NCBI RefSeq assembly: GCF_031599675.1 | Contig: NZ_CP134223.1 | Span: 3,162,001 to 3,226,000, forward strand | DNA from: Paenibacillus pedocola | GTDB lineage: Bacteria > Bacillota > Bacilli > Paenibacillales > Paenibacillaceae | DNA: 64,000 bases | Reading direction: 5' to 3' | Shown here: one piece after another, positions 51,716 to 58,103 of the stretch | Layout of the letters: the number at the start of each line of letters is the position of its first letter | Numbering within the stretch: the first letter of the stretch is position 1 | The notes under the pieces: generated by a model | What the model was told of the DNA's origin: nothing | Database searches by the model: none | Seen by the model: the letters and a program-made list of their open reading frames with translations, nothing else | Position numbers and translations under genes: made by a program

Positions 51716-53680
51716 ATGACAAGAAATACAACCATTGGTCTGCTTGCTCATGTCGATGCGGGAAAAACAACCTTTGCAGAGCAATTGCTCTACCATACAG
51801 AGGCGATCCGCAGCCGGGGGCGGGTGGACCATAAAGATACTTTTTTAGATACGCATGATATTGAAAAAGCGCGCGGAATCACGGTATTTGCTGATCAGGC
51901 TGAATTTAGCATAGGAAATTCGCGTTACTTTTTACTGGACACGCCGGGTCATGTCGATTTCTCGCCGGAGATGGAGCGCGCACTGCAAATTCTGGACTAT
52001 GCCGTGGTCATTGTAAGCGCCGTTGAGGGAGTAGAAGGCCACACAGAAACGGTATGGCAGCTGCTTCGGCGGCATGACATACCGACTTTCTTTTTTATCA
52101 ACAAAACTGACCGTACGGGTGCCGATCCGCAGCGGGTACTAGCCGAAATCCGCCAGCAGCTAAGCAGAGATGCAGTTATGCTACCTGACCTGGAAGCTGC
52201 CGGAGCAGGAGAAGAACTACAGGCATTTATGGCTGAACGTGATGAACAGCTGTTCGAGGCTTATCTCGACGGAATCCTAAGCGATTCTGGATGGCGGGAA
52301 GCGCTCATTACAATGGTGCGGCACGGCAAGATCTTCCCGTGTATGGCGGGCTCTGCACTGCTAGATATAGGTATTGATAGCTTTCTCAAGAATCTCGAAG
52401 TATTAACAAATACCGGATATGATCACTGTCTGCCTTTTGCAGGGCGCGTCTATAAGATCCGCCATGATGAAAAAGGTACGCGGATCACCTATATTAAAGC
52501 GCTGCAAGGCGTGCTTAAAGTAAGAGAGGAACTGGCTTACGGGCCAGCCGGAGAACGGATCACAGAGCGGATTACCGGAATTCGCAGGATTGCCGGGGCG
52601 AAGACCGCTGCCGCTGATTGGGGGGCTGCCGGTGAGCTGTTTGCAGTTACGGGGCTGACAGCCGCTATGCCGGGCGAAGGTGTGGGTGCGTTGCAGGATC
52701 ACCTGGGCAGTGAGCTGATTCCGACTTTGAAAGCGAAAGTGAATTTTGCGCCGCCGGTCCACCTTAAGGAGGTTCTTCTTGCCTTCCAGCAGCTGGGTGC
52801 GGAAGACCCGTCACTCAATGTCAGCTGGGACGAAGCACTGCAGGAGCTGCATATTCATGTGATGGGACAAATCCAGCTGGAGATTCTGGACCAGATCCTG
52901 CGTGAACGGTTCCGTATACCGGTGACCTTCGGCGATCCGGAAATTCTGTATATGGAGACGATCAACAATACGGTTTACGGCTGCGGCCATTTTGAGCCAC
53001 TCGGTCACTATGCAGAGGTGATTCTTAAGCTTGAACCCGGTGAACGCGGCAGCGGAATCTCTGTGTATAATGAGTGTCATCCTGATGATCTGTCTGTCGG
53101 CTACCAGCATCAGATTGTACAGTACCTCCAGGACAACGGCCATCATGGCCTGCTTACCGGATCACCGCTGACCGATCTTCGCATTACCCTGCTAAACGGA
53201 AGAGCCCATAATAAGCATACTTCCGGCGGGGATTTCCGGGAAGCAGCATTCCGCGCATTACGCCAAGGGCTAGAGCAGGCGGAGAATATTCTTCTGGAGC
53301 CGGTGTATGACCTCAAGATCAGGATAAATACCGATCATGTGGGCAAAGTAATGGCAGATATCCAGCAGGCAAGCGGGAGTTTTGCGGCACCTGAAATAAC
53401 AGAGCAGACTGCTGTTATTACCGGTATAGTACCGGTTGCGACATTTATGAACTATTCGGTCAGACTAGCCTCAATGACACAGGGCAAAGGTTCCTTGTCA
53501 CTGAGGGTTGCCGGGTATCAGAGCTGCCATCAGGCAGAGCATGTTATAGAGTACAAACAATATGATAAAAATGCCGATCCGGCGTATAGCTCAATTTCGA
53601 TTTTTTGCGCCAAAGGGCAAGCCTATTCGGTTCCCTGGGATGAAGCAGAGCGGCATATGCATGTGAAGCTGCAGCGGTAA
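51716..53680 (+). CDS. TetM/EF-G-like translation GTPase
   Basis: The 654-aa GTPase has G1 AHVDAGKTT (residues 11-19), G2 region RGITV, G3 DTPGHVDF and G4 NKTD, then EF-G domains II-V. It is as long as Tet(M)/OtrA proteins (about 640) and much shorter than EF-G. Its domain IV and C-terminal end (RVAGYQSCHQAEHVIEYKQY) resemble the TetM class. Such proteins remove tetracycline from ribosomes or are chromosomal housekeeping relatives. Sequence alone does not establish resistance. It is cotranscribed with a MerR-type-controlled aldo/keto reductase. Confidence 0.87.
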   Translation: MTRNTTIGLLAHVDAGKTTFAEQLLYHTEAIRSRGRVDHKDTFLDTHDIEKARGITVFADQAEFSIGNSRYFLLDTPGHVDFSPEMERALQILDYAVVIVSAVEGVEGHTETVWQLLRRHDIPTFFFINKTDRTGADPQRVLAEIRQQLSRDAVMLPDLEAAGAGEELQAFMAERDEQLFEAYLDGILSDSGWREALITMVRHGKIFPCMAGSALLDIGIDSFLKNLEVLTNTGYDHCLPFAGRVYKIRHDEKGTRITYIKALQGVLKVREELAYGPAGERITERITGIRRIAGAKTAAADWGAAGELFAVTGLTAAMPGEGVGALQDHLGSELIPTLKAKVNFAPPVHLKEVLLAFQQLGAEDPSLNVSWDEALQELHIHVMGQIQLEILDQILRERFRIPVTFGDPEILYMETINNTVYGCGHFEPLGHYAEVILKLEPGERGSGISVYNECHPDDLSVGYQHQIVQYLQDNGHHGLLTGSPLTDLRITLLNGRAHNKHTSGGDFREAAFRALRQGLEQAENILLEPVYDLKIRINTDHVGKVMADIQQASGSFAAPEITEQTAVITGIVPVATFMNYSVRLASMTQGKGSLSLRVAGYQSCHQAEHVIEYKQYDKNADPAYSSISIFCAKGQAYSVPWDEAERHMHVKLQR

Positions 53681-53703
53681 TTCCTGCAGCATGGAATGCA
53701 ATC

Positions 53704-53746
53704 AGGACATATGTCCTTTCCTTAGCGCCGGATATTGCTTTACTCT
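53704..53746 (+). promoter_or_regulatory. Palindromic Crp/Fnr-type site 1 plus -10
   Basis: AGGACATATGTCCT (53704-53717) is a perfect 14-bp palindrome. A -10 hexamer TACTCT starts 24 bp after it (53741-53746), which would put the centre at about -42, the class II activator position. It precedes the NUDIX gene, 66 bp from the start codon. Confidence 0.7.
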
Positions 53747-53783
53747 TAATTAGAGCAAAGCCAAGATTCTGAGGGGGATTTCC

Positions 53784-54185
53784 ATGACTGCAATAATAGA
53801 TAAGATCGCTTGGATTCACATTGTGGAGGGTAAAGTATTAGGTGCACGTTCGCACGGTAAGGATACGTATTATTTTCCCGGCGGTAAGCGTGAAGCGGGC
53901 GAAACCGACAACGAGACTTTAATCCGCGAAATTGAAGAGGAATTAACGGTCCGCATTCAGCCGGATACGATTCAGATGTTCGGCCAATTTTCCGCAGCAG
54001 CACACGGTAAAGAGGCAGGGATACAGGTCCAAATGACCTGTCTGACTGCGGATTATAGCGGGACATTAGCTCCGGCAGCGGAAATCGCTGAACTGGCATG
54101 GCTCAGTTATAAAGACAGGGAGCATGTTTCTGCTGTCAGCCAGCTTATTTTTGACCGTTTACATGAAATGCAGCTACTCCTCTAA
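53784..54185 (+). CDS. NUDIX hydrolase
   Basis: The 133-aa Nudix protein has the box GGKREAGETDNETLIREIEEEL, with the usual GX5EX7REUXEE pattern intact and the last Gly replaced by Thr (EEELTV). It probably hydrolyses a nucleoside diphosphate linked to another moiety. The start is ATG 53784, 10 nt after GAGGGGG. It is preceded by the palindromic site shared with the DUF606 transporter gene, so it may belong to the same Crp/Fnr regulon. Confidence 0.88.
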   Translation: MTAIIDKIAWIHIVEGKVLGARSHGKDTYYFPGGKREAGETDNETLIREIEEELTVRIQPDTIQMFGQFSAAAHGKEAGIQVQMTCLTADYSGTLAPAAEIAELAWLSYKDREHVSAVSQLIFDRLHEMQLLL

Positions 54186-54204
54186 TTTGATCGAATTCTA
54201 TATG

Positions 54205-54245
54205 GCCCGTTTCAGCCTGTTAAGGCTTGAAGCGGGCTTTCTTTT
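54205..54245 (+). terminator. Terminator after NUDIX gene
   Basis: GCCCGTTTCAGCCT pairs with AGGCTTGAAGCGGGC, followed by TTTCTTTT. Confidence 0.85.
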
Positions 54246-54276
54246 ACTTATGAGGCAGATCAGTAAATTACAATTT

Positions 54277-54318
54277 AGGACATATGTCCTTCACGGATCA
54301 CGCAGGATGTCATTTAAT
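54277..54318 (+). promoter_or_regulatory. Palindromic Crp/Fnr-type site 2 plus -10
   Basis: The same AGGACATATGTCCT palindrome occurs at 54277-54290. A -10 hexamer TTTAAT (54313-54318) starts 23 bp after it, and the site is 62 bp before the DUF606 transporter start. The matching architecture with site 1 suggests one regulator, likely the Crp/Fnr protein at 54805. Confidence 0.72.
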
Positions 54319-54352
54319 TAAAGCAGAAAACACATAGAGGAGAGAGAAGCAT

Positions 54353-54778
54353 ATGAAAGGAATTATTTTTGCCTTCATTGCAGGAGCGTGTATTACACTG
54401 CAAGGGGTCGCGAACACGCGAATCAGCCAGGATATCGGCACTTGGCAGGCGACGACAATAACACAGTTTACCGGTTTTATTATGTCGCTGATGATTTTGC
54501 TCTTTGTGCGGGATGGTAAAAAAAATGGCTTAAAAAAAGTTAAACCCTTATATCTGACCGGAGGCGGACTGGCCGCATTTATTATTTTCAGCGAAGTTAC
54601 CGCCATTCAAAACATCGGAGTCACCTTGAGTATATCTGCGCTGCTGATTGCCCAGCTGTTTCTTACCTTTCTAGTCGACATTAACGGATGGTTCGGTGTG
54701 GCCAAGCAAAAAATGCGGCTGCCGCAGTTCCTCGGCATCGGGATGATGATTGCCGGTGTCATTATTCTTAAATTCTGA
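54353..54778 (+). CDS. DMT-family transporter, DUF606/YdcZ-like (unit 1)
   Basis: The 141-aa membrane protein has about four to five TM helices and the DUF606 pattern: AGACITLQGVANTRISQDIGTWQATTITQF at the start, and GIGMMIAGVIIL at the end. DUF606 proteins usually work as pairs or dimers; a second member lies at 55533. The substrate is unknown. GGAGAGAGAAGC precedes the ATG. The Crp/Fnr gene follows by 26 bp, so it is transcribed as part of the same unit. Confidence 0.85.
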   Translation: MKGIIFAFIAGACITLQGVANTRISQDIGTWQATTITQFTGFIMSLMILLFVRDGKKNGLKKVKPLYLTGGGLAAFIIFSEVTAIQNIGVTLSISALLIAQLFLTFLVDINGWFGVAKQKMRLPQFLGIGMMIAGVIILKF

Positions 54779-54804
54779 GACGCAGCGGGAGGTGAAGCTC
54801 TGCG

Positions 54805-55503
54805 ATGAAAGAAATTCATGACCGCCAGCAGATAGATTCCTATCTAAAGGATCATCAGCTGGAAGCGATTTTTGCCGGGCCGTTAAGTGAGCATTTATCG
54901 CTCTACAGTTTTGATCAGGGCGAGTGTATCTGTTCCAAAGGAGACCCATCAGGAACGCTCTATATATTGGTTAAGGGCAAGATGAAAATTTATACGACAA
55001 CAGCCGAGGGCAGAACCTTGATTATCTGTTTTAAGACACCGCTTGAGGTGATTGGGGATGTTGAATATATTCAGGAGACTGAGATGCTCAACACCGTTGA
55101 AGCTGTATCTCCGGTGCAAACACTCGGAATTTCATACGTCATGCTGAAGAAATATGGGAAGGATAACCCCGCGCTGCTGCAGTTTTTACTGGAGATTATC
55201 ACGCAGAAGTTCTACCGTAAATCGGATTTTCTGAGCCTCAATCTGATGCATCCGGTAGAGGTGCGGCTGGCCAGTTACTTGCTGTCGATCAGCTTTGATG
55301 AATCAGATCCTTCATTTACCGGTCAGCTTAAGACAATCAATCTGGTGGATACAGCCGACTTCGTAGGCACCAGCTATAGACATTTGAACCGTGTTCTGCA
55401 GAAATTTTGCCGGGATGGACTAACCGAACGCAGCAAAGGGGTCATTCTAGTAAAAGACCGGAAAGGGCTCAGCGACATGGCCCGCCGTAATATTTATGAA
55501 TAA
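54805..55503 (+). CDS. Crp/Fnr-family transcriptional regulator
   Basis: The 232-aa protein has an N-terminal cyclic-nucleotide-binding fold (FDQGECICSKGDPSGTLYILVKGKMKIYTTTAEGRTLIICF) and a C-terminal winged helix (TADFVGTSYRHLNRVLQKFCRDGLTER). The cysteines present do not form the four-Cys Fe-S cluster of FNR, so oxygen sensing by that route is unlikely; the ligand is unknown. It resembles YeiL-type regulators. It sits between two DUF606 transporter genes and near two identical palindromes, which are its likely targets. Confidence 0.87.
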   Translation: MKEIHDRQQIDSYLKDHQLEAIFAGPLSEHLSLYSFDQGECICSKGDPSGTLYILVKGKMKIYTTTAEGRTLIICFKTPLEVIGDVEYIQETEMLNTVEAVSPVQTLGISYVMLKKYGKDNPALLQFLLEIITQKFYRKSDFLSLNLMHPVEVRLASYLLSISFDESDPSFTGQLKTINLVDTADFVGTSYRHLNRVLQKFCRDGLTERSKGVILVKDRKGLSDMARRNIYE

Positions 55504-55532
55504 TAAATCTGTGAAATAAGGAGTTTTGCTAA

Positions 55533-56033
55533 ATGATACTTGGACTACTATTGGCTTTAATTGCGGGATCGCTGGTAAGCCTTCAGAATATTTTTAACAG
55601 TAAAGTTAATGAACATACGGGATCATGGACCACTACCACACTAGTCCTGGGCATGGGCTTCATCGCTTCCCTGATAATGGGACTGATTACGCAAGGAACT
55701 GGCATGTTCACACTACAGCACATGCAGGGCTGGTATTGGTTCAGCGGAGTTATCGGTGTAGGAGTAGTAATCTGCCTCGTGCAGGCTACCAAGCTGCTGG
55801 GAGCTACTTATGCAATTTCAATTGTACTGACATCCCAGCTGGGTTTCGCGCTGTTATGGGATTCACTAGGGTGGCTGGGTCTGACCAAGGTTCCGTTCTC
55901 TCTCAATCAGCTGCTGGGTGTTCTGGTCATCGTTGGCGGCATTCTGGTATTCAAATTAGGCGGAGGACGTGAGGCTGAGCCTGAGGATAAAGTAAACCCC
56001 GGCCAGCGGCGGCAGGCCCTGCATTTGGATTAA
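55533..56033 (+). CDS. DMT-family transporter, DUF606/YdcZ-like (unit 2)
   Basis: The 166-aa membrane protein has about five TM helices. The start MILGLLLALIAGSLVSLQNI and the LLGVLVIVGGILVFKLGG end match DUF606. It has a hydrophilic C-terminal tail of about 18 residues. It is the partner of the 54353 protein, flanking the regulator, and is probably cotranscribed. AGGAG lies about 12 nt before the ATG at 55533. The substrate is unknown. Confidence 0.85.
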   Translation: MILGLLLALIAGSLVSLQNIFNSKVNEHTGSWTTTTLVLGMGFIASLIMGLITQGTGMFTLQHMQGWYWFSGVIGVGVVICLVQATKLLGATYAISIVLTSQLGFALLWDSLGWLGLTKVPFSLNQLLGVLVIVGGILVFKLGGGREAEPEDKVNPGQRRQALHLD

Positions 56034-56044
56034 TGAATCTTAAC

Positions 56045-56096
56045 CTAAAAAAGCCAGAGCCTCCTGAATCTCAGGAAGCTCTGGCTTATATTTTTG
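56045..56096. terminator. Bidirectional terminator
   Basis: AAGCCAGAGC with inner TCCTGA pairs with TCAGGA and GCTCTGGCTT. T-rich flanks are present on both strands, so it can end the DUF606 operon (+) and the TrpD2-like gene (-). Confidence 0.88.
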
Positions 56097-56115
56097 TGTC
56101 ATACAGCTCAGCCGG

Positions 56116-57162
56116 CTACACTTGTCCCAAGGAAGCTGCTTTGCTGCCGTGAAGCAGGCTTTTCCATTTCGCATATACCGCCCAGGCCTCGCCGTTGTCG
56201 AGCAGATGCTTGCAGGTGTACACGCCTTCTTCAATCGAATTCACCTTACCGGCGAGATGGAGTCTGGCTCCGCCATTTAGCAGGGTCTGGTTGTAAAAGG
56301 CCATGTGCCCGCCGCCCTGGAGAACCTCTTCCGCAGTTTGCAGCTGGCGCAGGGCCGTCCATTCCAGTTCAGGAACTTCCGTTTCCAGTCCAAGGGACTC
56401 CGGATCGATGATATCCAGCTGGGCCTGGCCGCCAGTGATGGTGTATACCCGGTTTGGACGGTCAATGTAGAGATCCTCGGAGCCTTCAACCCCCTGGACA
56501 ATCAGTCCTCTTTGATACCCGAGCTTAATGATCAGTCTGGAGAGGCGGTCAAATACGGTATTATGATAAATCCCGAATACGATATAAGGGGAGCAGGAAT
56601 AGTCAATCAGCTTCTCTGCGGTATTCAGGATGGTTCTCATTCCAATATCCTCTCTTAGCGGGCGAAGGGCACCGAGCGGGGGACACCAGTCTTCAGCTTT
56701 GGCGAACAGTACGCCGCTGGCGGCTGCCGCTTCAATGGCATCCGCCGGTGTCAGCCTGGAAATATCTATGCCGGATGCCTGAATCATATCCTGCAAGGTA
56801 ACGCCCCATTTGGGCGGAAGTGAAGCTGTACCATGCAGGGTAACCGGCACACCTGCAGCGGATAGCACAAACGCGGTTGGAAAAGTTGCGATGAAGGAGT
56901 GCTTCCGCCCGTCATAAGGTCCTGCGCAATCAAGACCCTGCAGCACCGGTTCACGGCGGGCAAGCTTGCGGCAGACGGCTACAAAGGCTTCCAGCTCTTC
57001 AATACTCTCCAGCTTGATCCGCTCAGCGATCAAAAAGGCTCCGATCTGCACAGGAGAGGCCGTCTGCCCCAGGATCGCTTTTGCTGCAATGAGCGCTTCA
57101 TCGTAGCTCAAATCACGCGCACCGCGTTTGCCTCTGGCAACTTCTTTTAGAATATTAATCAT
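56116..57162 (-). CDS. Anthranilate phosphoribosyltransferase-like protein (TrpD2/YbiB type)
   Basis: The 348-aa protein has the glycosyltransferase family 3 N-terminal helical domain (LSYDEALIAAKAILGQTASPVQIGAFLIAERIKLESIEE) and an alpha/beta domain related to TrpD. The classic GTGGD loop of TrpD is replaced by DCAGPYDGRKHSF. That change, and the lack of other trp genes, points to TrpD2-like, nucleic-acid-binding or unknown function rather than tryptophan synthesis. It overlaps nothing but lies 12 bp downstream of the ANTAR gene on the same strand, so both form an operon beside the nitrite genes. Confidence 0.82.
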   Translation of the reverse strand: MINILKEVARGKRGARDLSYDEALIAAKAILGQTASPVQIGAFLIAERIKLESIEELEAFVAVCRKLARREPVLQGLDCAGPYDGRKHSFIATFPTAFVLSAAGVPVTLHGTASLPPKWGVTLQDMIQASGIDISRLTPADAIEAAAASGVLFAKAEDWCPPLGALRPLREDIGMRTILNTAEKLIDYSCSPYIVFGIYHNTVFDRLSRLIIKLGYQRGLIVQGVEGSEDLYIDRPNRVYTITGGQAQLDIIDPESLGLETEVPELEWTALRQLQTAEEVLQGGGHMAFYNQTLLNGGARLHLAGKVNSIEEGVYTCKHLLDNGEAWAVYAKWKSLLHGSKAASLGQV

Positions 57163-57174
57163 ATCGGATTCTCC

Positions 57175-57771
57175 TTAAGTTTGATCCTGCAGCAGCTGAT
57201 AGACTTTGACGATGGAAGTGGCTACATCCACCATACGTTTACGTTCGTTCATCGCCTGCTTACGCAAAAGGTCGTAGGCTTCGGATTCACTGATGTTTTT
57301 GGCTTTGGACAGGATGCCCTTGGCCATATCGATCCATTTGCGTTCCTCAATCCGCGCAAGCAGCTGTTCCTTCTCTTTCAGCCACTGATGGCGCTCGAAG
57401 CACTGTCTGGAGCTGAAATGAAGAATCCAATGGATCTCCTGGGCCAGCATCGAAGGGGAGAGAATACCATCCACCATAATATCATCTCCACAGGCAGATA
57501 CAGATAAGTTTGCGGTAGATGAGGTGCACCACCATAGAACCGGGGCGATTTTGTGCCGGATAAGCTTTTCTCTCCAGAGATTAATCTCGGTAATCGGCAT
57601 ATTCAGAATGAAGGCGTCTATATCCCGGATCATTCCAACAGCCTGCTCCTGGTCAGTGGCTACCCCGACCACATACCCGCAGGATTTAAGAATGCCGTCC
57701 GGACTCTGTGCTGAGCGCGCCTCTATGTCGTTCTCTGTTTTGCCGTTATGAATCAAGAGCAGGGAATGCAT
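57175..57771 (-). CDS. ANTAR-domain antitermination regulator (NasT-like)
   Basis: The 198-aa protein has a degenerate receiver-like N-terminal part and a C-terminal ANTAR RNA-binding domain from about residue 137 to the end (RIEERKWIDMAKGILSKAKNISESEAYDLLRKQAMNERKRMVDVATSIV). The receiver lacks the standard acidic pair and phosphoacceptor Asp, so it is not an ordinary two-component partner. NasT-like proteins bind leader RNA of nitrate/nitrite genes to prevent termination. It is divergent from nirBD. Its start is behind a GlnR/TnrA box at 57841-57857. Confidence 0.87.
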   Translation of the reverse strand: MHSLLLIHNGKTENDIEARSAQSPDGILKSCGYVVGVATDQEQAVGMIRDIDAFILNMPITEINLWREKLIRHKIAPVLWWCTSSTANLSVSACGDDIMVDGILSPSMLAQEIHWILHFSSRQCFERHQWLKEKEQLLARIEERKWIDMAKGILSKAKNISESEAYDLLRKQAMNERKRMVDVATSIVKVYQLLQDQT

Positions 57772-57840
57772 AGCGTGACGCTCCTTTTAGATCGTAATGA
57801 TCGAGGCATAATTGCTGAAGTGCACCGCCAATTGATTAGA

Positions 57841-57857
57841 TGTTATATTATATAACA
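57841..57857. promoter_or_regulatory. GlnR/TnrA box 1
   Basis: TGTTATATTATATAACA is a perfect palindrome and a perfect match to TGTNAN7TNACA. It lies 69 bp before the ANTAR gene start on the minus strand. A possible minus-strand -10 AATTAT (complement 57808-57813) puts the box centre at about -48, a typical TnrA-activation position. Confidence 0.8.
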
Positions 57858-57903
57858 CAAAATTAGCTGTTTTGTCGATGGATTTAATTATTTAAAATTT
57901 ATA

Positions 57904-57944
57904 TGTCATAATTATTGACGTTTAGCGAGGTGCTGTAGTATAGT
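57904..57944 (+). promoter_or_regulatory. GlnR/TnrA box 2 overlapping the nirBD promoter
   Basis: TGTCATAATTATTGACG (57904-57920) matches TGTNAN7TNACA except for the last base. It overlaps the -35 TTGACG (57915-57920), with a -10 TATAGT at 57939-57944 (18-bp spacer). Its position over the -35 element fits repression, while box 1 may serve activation. Between the promoter and nirB there are no clear twin hexaloop hairpins typical of ANTAR RNA targets. Confidence 0.7.
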
Positions 57945-58103
57945 CGATTTAACAAATTCATTATTACGGCGAGTACAACGATGTATTCGGTCGAAGCGGC
58001 AATGGCGCCTGCTCTCACAATATCGCAACGGGAAAACTATTTTTCCGGGCGGGGTGAAGCGGGCTATTTCTGTTGTCTACATGGAGAGGGGAGAGAGAGA
58101 CAT

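Noticed and set aside
57945..58100. ANTAR-type twin hairpins in the nirB leader
   Set aside because: Only irregular short pairings were found; no two clear hexaloop stems or terminator could be supported.
57981..58103. Extended N-terminus for NirB
   Set aside because: The added residues do not resemble the family, and the strong GGAGAGGGGAGAG site is directly before ATG 58104.
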